Both the position numbers and the translations under genes were made by a program. A stretch of DNA of 64,000 nucleotides from Methylobacterium sp. 2A (GTDB lineage Bacteria; Pseudomonadota; Alphaproteobacteria; Rhizobiales; Beijerinckiaceae): assembly GCF_009806555.1 (NCBI RefSeq), contig NZ_VUOK01000014.1, positions 1 through 64,000 on the forward strand. Direction: 5' to 3'. A model generated the notes under the pieces. It was given only the letters and a program-made list of their open reading frames with translations, did not search any database and was not told the DNA's origin. Positions within the stretch are counted from its first letter, which is position 1, and every line of letters starts with the position of its first letter. Positions 1 through 9,528 of the stretch are shown here, one piece after another.

Positions 1-194
1 GAGGCAAGCCGCCGCCTGAATCACAAAACGCCCCGACCGCGAACCTAAACCTCCTCACGCTGAAGCGATTGCCCTGGTGATCGGGCCGGCGGCCGTTGCC
101 CGGAAGGGGCGGTGCCGCTACCTACCCCTGCCGCGCGCCCCGTCGTGCACATCTCCGCCGCCCGCGCACCCCGTGTTTCCCGAGGACCCCGTAC

Positions 195-644
195 ATGGAG
201 CTGCTCAGGCTCGCCGCCCTCGACGCCGAGGACCTGACCGTGATCTCCGCGCATCTCCAGGACGCGATCCTGCGGCCGGAGGACCTGACCTATCTCGCGG
301 ACGAGCAGCGGTTCCTGATGGTGGCGCGGCGCTTCGACTGGACGCCCGACGCCCCGCCCCGGCGGCGGCTGGCCGGGCTGCACATCGAGCGCGTGCTCGC
401 GGTGAAGACGCGGGGGCTCCGGCGCGACGACGGGGTGCCCATGAGCCTGCTCGCCCTGACCTTCACGCCGACGGACGCGCCCTCGGGCCTCATCGATCTC
501 GTCTTCTCCGGGGGCGCGGGCGTGCGCCTCGAGGTCGAGTGCATCGAGGTCCGGATGAAGGATCTCGGCCCGGTCTGGGAGGCGGCCACGCGGCCCGGCC
601 ACGACATCGACCGGCCGGACGCGGCCCCCGGCACGGCGGCCTGA
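195..644 (+). CDS. DUF2948 family protein
   Basis: A 149-residue cytosolic protein with no signal peptide or membrane segment. It starts MELLRLAALDAEDL and ends in a short Pro/Ala-rich tail. Length and sequence fit the DUF2948 family, whose biochemical role is unknown to me. The ATG at 195 is preferred because the upstream in-frame extension is Arg/Pro-rich and looks non-coding. It lies 19 bases before hisD on the same strand. In Rhizobiales this family commonly sits in front of hisD, so it is probably the first gene of a short operon with hisD, the UPF0262 gene and the phosphatase-like gene. Family call is fairly sure; function unknown. Confidence 0.8.
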   Translation: MELLRLAALDAEDLTVISAHLQDAILRPEDLTYLADEQRFLMVARRFDWTPDAPPRRRLAGLHIERVLAVKTRGLRRDDGVPMSLLALTFTPTDAPSGLIDLVFSGGAGVRLEVECIEVRMKDLGPVWEAATRPGHDIDRPDAAPGTAA

Positions 645-663
645 GAGGGAACGGAGACGCACA

Positions 664-1959
664 ATGGTCCGGCTCGACAGCAGCGATCCGACTTTCGCCG
701 CCGATTTCGCGCGGCTGCTCACGGTCAAGCGCGAGATCGCCGAGGACGTGGATGAGGCCGTGCGCGGCATCATCGGTGACGTCGTCGCCCGGGGCGACGA
801 CGCCGTGGTGGACTATACGCGCCGCTTCGACCGGCTCGGCGCGGACTTCTCCGCCGGAAGCCTTCAAATCACCGAGGCGGAGATCGCCGCGGCGGTCGCG
901 GCCTGCCCGCCCGAGGCGCTGGAGGCCCTGCGCCTCGCCGCCCAGCGGATCGAGGATTTCCACCGCGCCCAGCGGCCGACGGATCACCGGGCCACCGACG
1001 CGCTCGGCGTCACCGCCGGCTGGCGCTGGACGGCGCTGGAATCGGTCGGCCTCTACGTCCCGGGCGGGACGGCGAGCTACCCCTCCTCGGTGCTGATGAA
1101 CGCGCTGCCGGCCCGGGTCGCCGGGGTGCCGCGCGTCGTCATGGTGGTGCCCACGCCGGACGGTCAGATGAACCCGCTGGTGCTCGCCGCCGCGCAGCTC
1201 TCCGGCGTCCACGAGGTCTACCGGGTCGGCGGCGCCCAGGCGGTGGCGGCGCTCGCCTACGGCACCGCCACCATCGCGCCGGTCGCCAAGATCGTCGGCC
1301 CCGGCAATGCCTGGGTGGCGGCGGCCAAGCGCCGGGTGTTCGGACAGGTCGGCATCGACATGATCGCCGGCCCCTCCGAGGTGCTGATCCTGGCCGACGG
1401 CCACGCCAACCCGGACTGGATCGCCGCCGACCTCCTGGCCCAGGCCGAGCACGACGTCGCCGCCCAGGCGATCCTGATCACCGACAGCGCCGAACTCGCC
1501 GGAGCGGTCGAGAAGGCCGTCGAGCGCGCGCTGACCACCCTGCCCCGCCAGGAGATCGCCCGGGCCAGCTGGCGCGATTACGGCGCCATCATCCGGGTGC
1601 GCGATTTCGAAGACGCGGTCCCCCTCGTCGACCGGCTCGCCCCCGAGCATCTGGAGATCGAGACGGAAGGCGCAGAAGCACTGGCCGCCAAGGTCCGCAA
1701 TGCGGGGGCGATCTTCCTCGGCTCGCACACGCCCGAGGCGATCGGCGATTACGTCGGCGGCCCCAACCATGTTCTGCCCACTGCCCGCTCGGCCCGGTTC
1801 TCCTCCGGGCTCGGGGTGCTGGATTTCATGAAGCGGACCACGATTCTCGCCTGCACCCCGGAGAGCTTGCGGGCGCTCGGCCCGGCGGCGATAAACCTCG
1901 GCCGGTCGGAGGGCCTGGAGGGGCATGCCCGCTCCGTCGCGATCCGGCTGAACCTGTGA
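664..1959 (+). CDS. hisD: Histidinol dehydrogenase
   Basis: Catalyses the last two steps of histidine synthesis, L-histidinol to L-histidine with two NAD+ reduced, in the cytosol. The 431 residues match the family length. Zinc ligands are visible as Gln260, His263, Asp362 and His421, and the catalytic pair as Glu328-His329 (motif APEHLEI), at nearly the spacing of the E. coli enzyme. Further family blocks are VGLYVPGG near 128 and [11 protein letters not shown] near 212. The start has only a modest purine-rich upstream (GAGAGGGAACGGAG). Neighbours are DUF2948 upstream and UPF0262 ten bases downstream. Nothing is missing. Confidence 0.97.
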   Translation: MVRLDSSDPTFAADFARLLTVKREIAEDVDEAVRGIIGDVVARGDDAVVDYTRRFDRLGADFSAGSLQITEAEIAAAVAACPPEALEALRLAAQRIEDFHRAQRPTDHRATDALGVTAGWRWTALESVGLYVPGGTASYPSSVLMNALPARVAGVPRVVMVVPTPDGQMNPLVLAAAQLSGVHEVYRVGGAQAVAALAYGTATIAPVAKIVGPGNAWVAAAKRRVFGQVGIDMIAGPSEVLILADGHANPDWIAADLLAQAEHDVAAQAILITDSAELAGAVEKAVERALTTLPRQEIARASWRDYGAIIRVRDFEDAVPLVDRLAPEHLEIETEGAEALAAKVRNAGAIFLGSHTPEAIGDYVGGPNHVLPTARSARFSSGLGVLDFMKRTTILACTPESLRALGPAAINLGRSEGLEGHARSVAIRLNL

Positions 1960-1969
1960 GGGAGTGGGG

Positions 1970-2452
1970 ATGGCGGAGAAGCAGCGCGGGCCGAACCGCC
2001 TCGCGAAGGTGAGTCTCGACGAGGCCTCCATCGCCCGCGGCAATCCGGATCAGGAGCATGAGCGGGCGATCGCGCTGTTCGATATCCTGGAGGACAATTC
2101 CTTCACCATCCCCGGCCGCGAGGGCCCCTACGCGCTGACGCTCGGCCTCGTGGAGAACAAGCTCTCGTTCGCGATCAGCACCGTGGACGGCGAGCCGGTG
2201 ATGACGCACCTCCTGTCGCTGACGCCGTTCCGGCGGGTGATCCGCGACTACGAGATGATCTGCGAGAGCTACTACAACGCGATCCGCACCGCCTCGCCCT
2301 CGCAGATCGAGGCGATCGACATGGGCCGGCGCGGCCTGCACAACGAGGCGTCGGAGACCTTGAAGCAGCGCCTCGAGGGCAAGGTCGATCTCGACCACGA
2401 CACGGCGCGCCGCCTCTTCACCCTGATCTTCGCCCTGCACTGGAAGGGCTAG
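1970..2452 (+). CDS. UPF0262 family protein
   Basis: A 160-residue soluble protein of the UPF0262 family, which is conserved next to hisD in many alphaproteobacteria; its molecular function is not known. The sequence is dense in charged residues and predicted helices (for example [18 protein letters not shown]). An in-frame GTG lies two codons earlier at 1964; I chose the ATG at 1970 because GAGGGAG ends at a suitable distance before it. The gene follows hisD by ten bases and precedes the phosphatase-like gene by 23 bases, so it is very likely cotranscribed. Confidence 0.85.
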   Translation: MAEKQRGPNRLAKVSLDEASIARGNPDQEHERAIALFDILEDNSFTIPGREGPYALTLGLVENKLSFAISTVDGEPVMTHLLSLTPFRRVIRDYEMICESYYNAIRTASPSQIEAIDMGRRGLHNEASETLKQRLEGKVDLDHDTARRLFTLIFALHWKG

Positions 2453-2475
2453 GGCGCCTTCCGCGCCGACCGGCG

Positions 2476-2970
2476 ATGACGGAGCCCCTCCCCGAGACCA
2501 ATCCCGCGAGCCCTCCCGAGACCTCTCCGAAGAAGCGGCGGGTGCAGTCCGTCCTGTTCATGTGCAACTACAACGCCGTGCGCTCGGCGGCCGCGGAGGC
2601 GATCGCGCGCGCCTATTTCGGCAAATCCACCTATGTGCAGTCGGCCGGGGTGCGCTCGGGCGAGCCCACCGATCCCTTCATGATCGCGGCGCTCGACGAG
2701 ATCGGGATCGACGCGAGTCGGCACCGCCCGCGCACCATCGAGGAATTGGAGGATTGGGAGGGGCTGAACTTCGACCTGATCATCACCCTGTCGCCGGAGG
2801 CCCATCACCGGGCCCTCGATCTGACCCACACCCTCGCGGCGGATGTCGAGTACTGGCCGACCCCCGACCCGACGCTGGTGCAGGAAGCCTCCCGCGAGCA
2901 GCGCCTCGATGCCTATCGGGATGTCCGCGACGGGCTCACGCAGCGGATCAAGGCCCGGCTGAAGAGCTAA
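2476..2970 (+). CDS. Low molecular weight phosphotyrosine phosphatase / arsenate reductase family protein
   Basis: A 164-residue cytosolic protein of the LMW-PTP/ArsC fold. After a Pro-rich 20-residue N-terminus the P-loop reads C30-NYNAV-R36-S, the CX5R(S/T) signature with a nucleophilic Cys. A PTPDPT segment near residue 128 supplies the expected general-acid Asp131. The family includes protein tyrosine phosphatases and thioredoxin-type arsenate reductases. The dedicated Cys pair of arsenate reductases is not evident, so I lean to phosphatase, but the substrate cannot be read from sequence. It closes the hisD operon; in related genomes infA follows, which is not the case here. Confidence 0.85.
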   Translation: MTEPLPETNPASPPETSPKKRRVQSVLFMCNYNAVRSAAAEAIARAYFGKSTYVQSAGVRSGEPTDPFMIAALDEIGIDASRHRPRTIEELEDWEGLNFDLIITLSPEAHHRALDLTHTLAADVEYWPTPDPTLVQEASREQRLDAYRDVRDGLTQRIKARLKS

Positions 2971-3117
2971 AGCTGCGTGGGCCGCCGTTCCACGGCTGCG
3001 ATCGTACCGGTGCCCCGGCGCCGCGCATGCGCCGGGCGGCGCCAGTATCTCTTGTCAAGAAAGTACGATTGCGCATTATCGCCGCACATCAGCGCGAGTC
3101 GAGGCCACGTATCCGTC

Positions 3118-3561
3118 ATGATGATTCTGCGTTGTCTCACCGCAGCGTGCATCACGTACGCAGCCCTCAGCGGACCATCCCTTGCGCAGTGGAGCCCCTT
3201 CGGAGAGGTCCTCGACGTGACAGTGACGAACAACTGTTCGATGACCGTGGGAGAAATTGCCCTGGTCGTATCGGATGGCATATTTTATTGTCCATCACGC
3301 GCCAAGCTTGCGGACGATCAAATTTCTGATGCGAGTCATTTCTACCTTGTTCAGGCCTACGGGCAATTGGCGATCCATAAGCGATCCATGAAGCTGGCCG
3401 ATTGCTGGGCGGCCCACCAACTGGCCGCGACGCCGAATGGCCGACACTACGTGCGGCAGTGGATCCGGCACTGGCAGGCGTACGGCACTTGGAAGGCGGG
3501 TTACGGTTCGCCCGAGCAGCGGATTGCCAACGTTCGGAGCTGTTGCGCCTGCGGGGTGTGA
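3118..3561 (+). CDS. Small exported protein of unknown function
   Basis: A 147-residue protein starting with two Met codons (3118 and 3121). The first ~22 residues form a signal peptide (MMILRCLTAACITYAALSG, probable cleavage after SLA before QWSPF). The mature part has six Cys, two of them in a C-terminal CCAC cluster, which suggests disulfides in the periplasm, and a Trp/His-rich segment (RQWIRHWQAYGTW). I recognise no domain. Upstream and early coding sequence (about 3050-3370) is visibly less GC-rich than its neighbours, a hint of transfer. A long hairpin lies just downstream at 3607-3653. Confidence 0.6.
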   Translation: MMILRCLTAACITYAALSGPSLAQWSPFGEVLDVTVTNNCSMTVGEIALVVSDGIFYCPSRAKLADDQISDASHFYLVQAYGQLAIHKRSMKLADCWAAHQLAATPNGRHYVRQWIRHWQAYGTWKAGYGSPEQRIANVRSCCACGV

Positions 3562-3606
3562 GCGCGCGGTGCGTTTTCCGCCTGCCTGAGAGCGCCCTGC
3601 AGGACC

Positions 3607-3653
3607 CGCGCGCTCCCAGCCGGATGACCTACCGATTCGGCTGGGAGCGCGCG
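3607..3653. repeat. 16-bp inverted repeat between convergent genes
   Basis: Arms at 3607-3622 and 3638-3653 are perfectly complementary (core GCGCTCCCAGCCG / CGGCTGGGAGCGC) around a 15-base loop. It sits between genes that converge from 3561 and 3728, so a shared transcription-stopping hairpin is the simplest reading. There is no T-run on either side, so a classic intrinsic terminator is not certain. Confidence 0.6.
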
Positions 3654-3727
3654 TCAAAAGTCGGGCTTGGAGCCGCCTCCGGCCGCAACACGATCGGAAG
3701 TGGCCCTGCGCGGAATTTCCCGTCGTC

Positions 3728-4054
3728 TCAACCGGGATTGCTGATCAGCCAAGCGCGGATGCGGCCGGCCAGCAGCGGCTTGGCACGGGCGATGTCTTCG
3801 CCGTCGAGGAGCGGAGAGGCCATCAGTGCGGCGAGATAGGCCTCCTCGGGAGCGCGGCAGGCCTGAAAGGCGGCGTCCGCGGCCAGATCCCGCGCCGTCA
3901 GCGCGGCCTGGACCTTGAAGTTGCGGGTGAGGCAATCGCGCCAGATCGCGTGACGCGTCGCGGCCCCGGCATCCGCCCGCGCCGGGCAGGCGATCGCGAT
4001 GAGCACCACGGCCGTCAGGAGCGGCACCGGCGATACGAAGCGGGCTTGCGGCAT
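3728..4054 (-). CDS. Small exported protein of unknown function
   Basis: A 108-residue protein with a clear signal peptide (PLLTAVVLIAIACPARA, likely cut after ADA). The mature ~80 residues are helical and contain two Cys (RDCLTRNF and QACRAPEE) spaced about 27 apart, compatible with one disulfide in the periplasm. No domain recognised. It lies downstream of the LapG-like peptidase gene on the same strand after a 142-base gap, so it may have its own promoter. Confidence 0.6.
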   Translation of the reverse strand: MPQARFVSPVPLLTAVVLIAIACPARADAGAATRHAIWRDCLTRNFKVQAALTARDLAADAAFQACRAPEEAYLAALMASPLLDGEDIARAKPLLAGRIRAWLISNPG

Positions 4055-4196
4055 CGATCAGGCACTCCGTCCCGGGACAGAGTGGCGGCGACGAGGTTAG
4101 CGCACCGTTAACGCCATCCTTGTCTCACAGCAGAACTTTCGAAGGCCTGTCGTCGGCATTGGTGCGCCGCCGCTTGCTCCCCGACAGCCTCCGCGG

Positions 4197-4829
4197 TCAG
4201 CGGTTCGCGGTGGTGACGGGGGATGTGACGCCGCCGAGGGAGACCCAGGCGACCGCGTCCTGGCTCTCGCGCTTGATGAACACGTAGCCGGTCTTGTGCC
4301 AGGGCAGGATTGCGTTGGTCTTGTTGTCGAGCACGAGGTCGCCCCGGTCGGTGATCAGGCTCAGCACGGCGTGGCCCTCGCCCTTCTCGTCGATCACGAC
4401 CGTCATGCGCATGGCCCGGCGCGGCAGGCCGGCCTCGGCCAGCAGGTGGCGCTTGAGCAGCTGGAAATCCTCGCAATCGCCGATGCCATCCTCGGCCAGA
4501 TCCCAGCGGTCGGCCACGTGCAGGTGCTCCTGATCGGTCATCGGCTCGATCGCCTTGTTGACCCGGCGGTTGACCGACACGATCGTGGCCCAGGTGGCGG
4601 GCGTGAGGCTGATGCGGGCCGGCTCGGTGCGATCGACCGCGCACTCGGCCGCGTAGCTCTGGCAGAACGTCACCCACGCCGCGATCGGCTTCGCATCGCC
4701 GAGGGTCGTGGCGCCGGCCTCCGTGGGCAGGCTGGCGAGCGTCTGCGCCTCGGCCGTGGCGGCGAGACCGAGCAGCGCCGCCGCTCCCGCCAGCGCCCCC
4801 CGAACCGTCCTGAGAAACCCCGCGCCCAT
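4197..4829 (-). CDS. Transglutaminase-like cysteine peptidase (BTLCP/LapG-like)
   Basis: A 210-residue exported protein of the bacterial transglutaminase-like cysteine proteinase family (PF06035). The signal peptide covers about residues 1-28 (cleavage near AEAQT). The Cys-His-Asp triad is visible as Cys119 (GIGDCEDFQ), His153 (GEGHAVL) and Asp168 (LVLDNK). LapG, the best-known member, clips surface adhesins in the periplasm; whether this copy does so is unproved, since no lapD or large adhesin gene is nearby. The reading frame extends to 4901, but the Met at 4829 gives a normal signal peptide directly at the N-terminus. Single gene on its strand. Confidence 0.85.
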   Translation of the reverse strand: MGAGFLRTVRGALAGAAALLGLAATAEAQTLASLPTEAGATTLGDAKPIAAWVTFCQSYAAECAVDRTEPARISLTPATWATIVSVNRRVNKAIEPMTDQEHLHVADRWDLAEDGIGDCEDFQLLKRHLLAEAGLPRRAMRMTVVIDEKGEGHAVLSLITDRGDLVLDNKTNAILPWHKTGYVFIKRESQDAVAWVSLGGVTSPVTTANR

Positions 4830-5016
4830 CGAACCCGTCCCCGTTGTCGAGGCCAGGATTGCGCCGCAGAGCCTCCGCGGCGCTGAAGGCGATGCGCGCA
4901 ATTTTATCGATTCGCCGCCGAGCCCCCGGTCAAGCGCGACAGCGTCGACGGGTGGCTTGGGAAGCTCGGCAAATCCGCAGCTTCGCCTTCGGAAACCGGC
5001 AACCTTAAGGGTTCGT

Positions 5017-5253
5017 TCAAGGGCCCAGGAGCTTCACGAAGGCGGCACCGGCTCCAAAGAACGCCGCGCCCGCCGCCATGCCGGCCAGGGCGACCTGCCA
5101 TAGGGCCAGGGCGCGGTCCCGTTCCAGCTTCGCCGCCTCGGCCATGAGCTTCTTCTGCTCGGCCACGAACTTCTGCGACTCTTCCATCGCGCGCAGGACC
5201 CGTGTGACCTGCTCCGCAAAATCGAGCGACTTGTGAGCGGCCGCCTCCGCCAT
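5017..5253 (-). CDS. Small coiled-coil membrane protein
   Basis: A 78-residue protein. Residues 1-48 are a charged Ala/Glu/Lys/Gln helix (VLRAMEESQKFVAEQKKLMA) likely to form a coiled coil; residues 50-72 are one hydrophobic Ala/Gly-rich membrane segment with only a few residues after it. This is a tail-anchored layout. No family recognised. It lies between the acyl-CoA synthetase gene and the LapG-like gene, all on the minus strand, but the gaps suggest independent expression. Confidence 0.55.
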   Translation of the reverse strand: MAEAAAHKSLDFAEQVTRVLRAMEESQKFVAEQKKLMAEAAKLERDRALALWQVALAGMAAGAAFFGAGAAFVKLLGP

Positions 5254-5326
5254 CGACCGTGATCCCCAAAGGATTCGACCGCCGTAATGTCAGCGCTCGG
5301 CAGCATGACGGCAAGGGCAGAGTTCC

Positions 5327-7060
5327 TCACCCCGCCGTCTGATCGAGCTTGCGTTCCACCTCGCCCTTCAGCTCCGGGAAGTCGGCCTGCGTGTAGGCCC
5401 GGCCCCGGTGCGGATCCTCGGTGACGCCCTCGTGCTCCAGGCGGCGCAGCTGCACCCGGCGGATCTTGCCCGAGATCGTTTTGGGAAGCTCGGTGACGAA
5501 TTCGAGCCCGCGCAGGCGCTTGAAGGTCGCGAGCCGGGCGTTGGTGAAGCGGAAGATGTCGAGGGCGGTCTCGGGTCCGGCGGAGGCGCCGGCCACCAGC
5601 GACACGTAGGCCTTCGGGATCGTGTGGCGCATCGGGTCCGGCACCGGCACCACAGCGGCTTCCGCCACCGCCGGGTGCTCGATCAGCACGCTTTCCAGCT
5701 CGAACGGGCTGATCCGGTAGCCGGAGGATTTGAACACGTCGTCGGCCCGGCCCACGAAGGTGTAGCAGCCCTGATCGTCCACGAACGCCACGTCGCCGGT
5801 GTGGTAGAGGTCACCCTCCGCCCCCGACAGGCGGCCCTGGCCGTCATCATAGCCCTGCATCAGGCCGGCGGGGCGATGCGCGCCGAGTTCCAGGCAGACC
5901 TCGCCCTCGGAGGCCGGCTGGCCGTCGGCGTCGAGCACGCGCACCCGGTAGCCCGGCATGGGCCGGCCGAGTGCCCCGGGGACGACCGGCTGGCCGGGCG
6001 TGTTGGCCATGAGCGCCGTGGTCTCGGTCTGGCCGTAGCCGTCGCGGATCGTGAGGCCCCAGGCGCTCTTCACCCGCTCAATCACCTCCGGATTTAGGGG
6101 CTCGCCCGCCGCGCAGACCTCGCGCAGGGCGAGGTTCCGGCCGGTCAGATCCTCCTGGATGATCATGCGCCAGACGGTCGGCGGCGCGCAGAGCGTGGTG
6201 GCGCCGGTGCGCTCCAGCTGCGTCAGCAGGGCGGCGGCGTTGAACGGCGCCTGGTTGATCACCAGGATGGTCGCCCCGGCATTCCAGGGCGCGAAGAACG
6301 ACGACCATGCGTGCTTCGCCCAGCCCGGAGACGAGACGTTGCAGTGGATGTCCCCCGGCTGGAGCCCGAGCCAGTACATGGTCGAGAGCGCGCCCACCGG
6401 ATACGAGCGGTGGCTGTGGCGTACGAGCTTCGGCTTCGCGGTGGTGCCGGAGGTGAAGTACAGGAGCAGCGGGTCGTCGGCGCCGGTGGGTGCGTCGGGC
6501 GCGAAGGTCTCGGACGCCCCGAACGCGTCGTCGTAGGCCGCCCATTCCCCCGTCGCAGCCCCGGTGACGAGGCGGATGGCGCCGCCCGTGTCGAGGCCGG
6601 CGAAGCGTGCGATCTGCTCCGGCCCGGCCACGATCGCCCGGGGGCGCCCGCGGGCGAGGCGGTCGGCGAGTTCATCGGCGGTGAGCAGCGTGGTCGCCGG
6701 GATGACCACGGCGCCGAGCTTCATCGCCGCCAGCATGGTCTCCCACAGGGCCGGGACGTTGCCGAGGAGCAGGAGCAGGTGGTCACCGCGCTTCAGACCA
6801 AGCTGCCGCAGATGGTTGGCGACCTGATTGGAGCGCCGGGCGAGGTCGCCGAAGGACAAGCTCTGCTCGGCGCCGCTGGCGGCCTCGACGATCCGCAAAG
6901 CCGCGCGGCCGCGGCTCTCCGGGCCGGCCAGCACGGCGTCGAACCAGTCGAGCGCCCAGTTGAACGGCACCGGCTCGGGCCACGCGAAGGCCGAGACGGC
7001 GGCGGCGTAATCGGTGCGATGGGCCAGCAGCAGATCGCGGGCCTCCCGGAAGCTCGGCAT
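5327..7060 (-). CDS. Acyl-CoA synthetase (AMP-forming, ANL superfamily)
   Basis: A 577-residue cytosolic ligase that activates a carboxylic acid with ATP and CoA through an acyl-adenylate. The phosphate-binding loop reads YFTSGTTAKPK at 201-211, the A5 motif YGQTETT at 342-348, the YHTGD motif lies near 420 and the C-terminal PKTISGKIRR carries the catalytic Lys. Length and the C-terminal domain resemble the medium-chain (ACSM-like) group. It lies 44 bases downstream of a small gene that follows enoyl-CoA hydratase and mmsB, so it is probably the last gene of the branched-chain acid operon, perhaps activating isobutyrate or a similar acid. The substrate is inferred from context only. Confidence 0.88.
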   Translation of the reverse strand: MPSFREARDLLLAHRTDYAAAVSAFAWPEPVPFNWALDWFDAVLAGPESRGRAALRIVEAASGAEQSLSFGDLARRSNQVANHLRQLGLKRGDHLLLLLGNVPALWETMLAAMKLGAVVIPATTLLTADELADRLARGRPRAIVAGPEQIARFAGLDTGGAIRLVTGAATGEWAAYDDAFGASETFAPDAPTGADDPLLLYFTSGTTAKPKLVRHSHRSYPVGALSTMYWLGLQPGDIHCNVSSPGWAKHAWSSFFAPWNAGATILVINQAPFNAAALLTQLERTGATTLCAPPTVWRMIIQEDLTGRNLALREVCAAGEPLNPEVIERVKSAWGLTIRDGYGQTETTALMANTPGQPVVPGALGRPMPGYRVRVLDADGQPASEGEVCLELGAHRPAGLMQGYDDGQGRLSGAEGDLYHTGDVAFVDDQGCYTFVGRADDVFKSSGYRISPFELESVLIEHPAVAEAAVVPVPDPMRHTIPKAYVSLVAGASAGPETALDIFRFTNARLATFKRLRGLEFVTELPKTISGKIRRVQLRRLEHEGVTEDPHRGRAYTQADFPELKGEVERKLDQTAG

Positions 7061-7104
7061 GGTCGTTCCCCCTGGTTGTCGTTACCCCTCCTGTCCCGGC
7101 TTCT

Positions 7105-7542
7105 TCAGGCCGGGATCAGGTCTTCGCCGGCCTCGCCGCGCCCGAGGCGCTGGACCATGGCGGCGTGGAAGTCACGGATCTCCCCGGCAATGGCCCCGAC
7201 GCTGCGGCCGCTGCGGGCGAAATCATCGGCGTTCAGCGCGATCAGGCCGGCCGTGTAGCCGGCTTCATTGTGTTCGAACGGGTCGGCATAGAGCCACGTC
7301 CACCAGTCCCGCGCCGGGATCAGGCTCGCGCCCGGCTTGACCCGCAAGGCTGCCAGGAAGCGGAACTGACGCGCCAGCTCCTTCCGCCAGACCGCCCGCG
7401 TCTCCGGTGCCACGTCGAAGGCCAGCAGCTTCACGAGGTGCTCGTTGATGGTCTCCTCGCGGCCCCGCGCCTTCTGGGCGACGATCGCGCGGGGGAAGGC
7501 CATCTCGAACCGGTGTTCCGAATCGTGGTCCAGGACATCCAT
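7105..7542 (-). CDS. Uncharacterised protein in valine catabolic operon
   Basis: A 145-residue soluble, mostly helical protein starting MDVLDHDSEHRFEMAF. I recognise no firm family; the block NEHLVKLLAFDVAPETRAVW faintly recalls DUF29-type helical proteins. The Met at 7542 is chosen because AGAAGG lies just before it and the hydratase stop is 14 bases upstream; the longer open frame overlaps the hydratase gene and is a shadow there. Its position between the hydratase and acyl-CoA synthetase genes suggests an accessory role in acyl-CoA metabolism, which is inference. Confidence 0.6.
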   Translation of the reverse strand: MDVLDHDSEHRFEMAFPRAIVAQKARGREETINEHLVKLLAFDVAPETRAVWRKELARQFRFLAALRVKPGASLIPARDWWTWLYADPFEHNEAGYTAGLIALNADDFARSGRSVGAIAGEIRDFHAAMVQRLGRGEAGEDLIPA

Positions 7543-7556
7543 GGCCTTCTGCCCGT

Positions 7557-8336
7557 TCAGGTGTTCTCGAACCGGGGCGGCCGCTTCTCCACGAAGGCGG
7601 CCATGCCCTCCTTCTGATCCTTGGTGGCGAACATGGCATGGAAAACCCGCCGCTCGAAGCGGATGCCCTCGGCGAGCGTGGTCTCGTAGGAGCGGTTGAC
7701 CGCCTCCTTGGTCATCATGGCGATCGGCAGCGACATCGACGCGATGGTCTCGGCCGCCTTCATGGCCTCGTCGAGGAGCTGGTCGGCGGCGATCACGCGG
7801 GACACGAGGCCGGAGCGCTCGGCCTCGGGGGCGTCCATCATCCGGCCGGTCAGGCACATCTCCATCGCCTTAGCCTTGCCGACGAAGCGGGTCAGCCGCT
7901 GGCTGCCGCCGATCCCCGGCATCACGCCGAGCTTGATCTCGGGCTGGCCGAACTGCGCCGTGTCGGCCGCCAGGATGATGTCGCACATCATGGCGAGCTC
8001 GCAGCCGCCACCCAGCGCGTAGCCTGCCACCGCCGCGATGATCGGCTTGCGCACCGCCGTGAACCGCTCCCAGTCGCCGAACCTGTCGCCCGCATACATC
8101 TCGGCGTAGGTGGCGTGCTGCATCTCCTTGATGTCGGCGCCGGCCGCGAAGGCCTTGGCCGAGCCGGTGAGGACGATGCAGCCGATCTCCGGATCGGCAT
8201 CCGCCTCGGTCGCTGCCCGGATCACCTCCAGGGTGAGCTGGAGGTTGATGGCGTTGAGCGCCTTCGGCCGGTTGAGCGTGATCAGCCGGACGCGGCCGCG
8301 CGTCTCGGTCAGGATCGTCTCGTAGGTCTCGCTCAC
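7557..8336 (-). CDS. Enoyl-CoA hydratase (crotonase)
   Basis: A 259-residue crotonase-fold enzyme that adds water to 2-enoyl-CoA. The oxyanion-hole block is AAGADI (65-70), and the two catalytic Glu are present: Glu113 in GGGCEL and Glu133 in GQPEI, 20 residues apart as in rat short-chain enoyl-CoA hydratase. The block [16 protein letters not shown] is typical. The ATG overlaps the mmsB stop by four bases (ATGA), indicating translational coupling. In the valine route it would hydrate methacrylyl-CoA to 3-hydroxyisobutyryl-CoA. Confidence 0.92.
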   Translation of the reverse strand: MSETYETILTETRGRVRLITLNRPKALNAINLQLTLEVIRAATEADADPEIGCIVLTGSAKAFAAGADIKEMQHATYAEMYAGDRFGDWERFTAVRKPIIAAVAGYALGGGCELAMMCDIILAADTAQFGQPEIKLGVMPGIGGSQRLTRFVGKAKAMEMCLTGRMMDAPEAERSGLVSRVIAADQLLDEAMKAAETIASMSLPIAMMTKEAVNRSYETTLAEGIRFERRVFHAMFATKDQKEGMAAFVEKRPPRFENT

Positions 8337-9226
8337 GACTCGCCTCCCTGCCCACGGAGCATACGGATGATCGCGGAAAAGTCCTCCCCCCCGTGGCCGG
8401 CGCCCGCGAACAGGCCGTAGATCTGCGCGGCCTCGGCGCCCAGCGGCGTCGCGGCGCCGGAGGCGAGCGCGGCGGCCTGGGCGAGCCGGAGATCCTTGAG
8501 CATCAGCGCGGCGGCGAAGCCCGGTTTGTAGCCGTTATTGGCCGGCGAGGTCGGCACCGGCCCCGGCACCGGGCAGTAGGTGGTCAGCGACCAGCACTGG
8601 CCCGAGGAGACCGAGGCGACGTCGTAGAGCGCCTGATGCGACAGGCCGAGCTTCTCGCCCAGCGCGAAGGCCTCGCAGACGCCGATCATCGAGATGCCGA
8701 GGATCATATTGTTGCAGATCTTGGCCGCCTGACCGGCCCCGGCATCGCCGCAATGGAACACGTTCTTGCCCATGGCCTTCAGCAGGGGCTCGGCCTTGGC
8801 GAAGGCAGCCTCTGCGCCTCCGGCCATGAAGGTCAGCGTCCCGGCCTTGGCGCCGCCGGTCCCGCCCGAGACCGGCGCGTCCACCGACAGGCAGCCCCGG
8901 CCCTCCGCCAGGGCGTGAGCCTTGCGGGCGCTCTCGACGTCCACCGTGGAGGAATCGATCAGCAGGGTGCCGGCGGGCAGCGCGTCGGCGAGTTGCGTCC
9001 AGACCTCGATCACGTGCCGCCCGGCGGGCAGCATGGTGATGACGACATCCGCGCCCTCGGCGGCCTCCAGAGCCGAGCCCGCAACCGCGATGCCCTCGGC
9101 GCGGGCACTCTCCAACGAGGCCGGCACGAGATCGAACCCACGCACGGTGTGGCCCGCCTTCACGAGGTTGGCCGCCATGGGGCCGCCCATGTTGCCGAGA
9201 CCGATGAACCCGATGGTCTGCGTCAT
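8333..9226 (-). CDS. mmsB: 3-hydroxyisobutyrate dehydrogenase
   Basis: A 297-residue NAD(P)-dependent beta-hydroxyacid dehydrogenase. The Rossmann motif [10 protein letters not shown] is at 9-18, the substrate block [11 protein letters not shown] at 120-130, and the catalytic Lys169 lies in GQAAKICNN. It oxidises 3-hydroxyisobutyrate to methylmalonate semialdehyde in valine degradation. The start at 9226 is set by a strong GGGAGGG sequence; an in-frame extension upstream is Gln/Arg-rich and not family-like. It is coupled to the hydratase gene downstream. The upstream gap holds a compound repeat that separates it from the hydrolase gene. Confidence 0.93.
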   Translation of the reverse strand: MTQTIGFIGLGNMGGPMAANLVKAGHTVRGFDLVPASLESARAEGIAVAGSALEAAEGADVVITMLPAGRHVIEVWTQLADALPAGTLLIDSSTVDVESARKAHALAEGRGCLSVDAPVSGGTGGAKAGTLTFMAGGAEAAFAKAEPLLKAMGKNVFHCGDAGAGQAAKICNNMILGISMIGVCEAFALGEKLGLSHQALYDVASVSSGQCWSLTTYCPVPGPVPTSPANNGYKPGFAAALMLKDLRLAQAAALASGAATPLGAEAAQIYGLFAGAGHGGEDFSAIIRMLRGQGGES

Positions 9227-9304
9227 CCAACCCTCCCTTGATTGTTGTTGCTCGCGCCTCCCACCCGCGCCCTCATCCTGAGGGCAGACCAGCTCCCCCA
9301 TGCG

Positions 9305-9500
9305 CTCTCCCTTCCCCCTCTGCGGGGGAGGGTGGCCCCTGCGTCAGCAGGGGTCGGGAGAGGGGAACCCGGGTTCAGAAATGGGCGCAGCAGATTTGAA
9401 GGCCGCAGCCTTCTTTTGCACCGTCGCTCCCCCCTTGCGGGACTTCGTCCCGACCCGACCCCCTTCGGGGGCCACCCTCCCCCGCGGAGGGGGGAGGGAA
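9305..9500. repeat. Compound palindromic intergenic repeat, copy A (~195 bp)
   Basis: Left arm about 9309-9358 and right arm about 9453-9498 are imperfect inverted repeats; each contains its own small hairpin (for example GCCCCTGCGTCAGCAGGGG and CCCCCTTCGGGGG). The middle carries GGGTTCAGAAATGGGCG, TTTGAAGGCC and GCACCGTCGCTCCCC, all nearly repeated in copy B at 11765-11939. It fills most of the 302-base gap between mmsB and the hydrolase gene. This looks like a REP/BIME- or MITE-like element without coding capacity. Confidence 0.8.
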
Positions 9501-9528
9501 CGCGCGGATGGGAGAAGGCGATGCGTCA

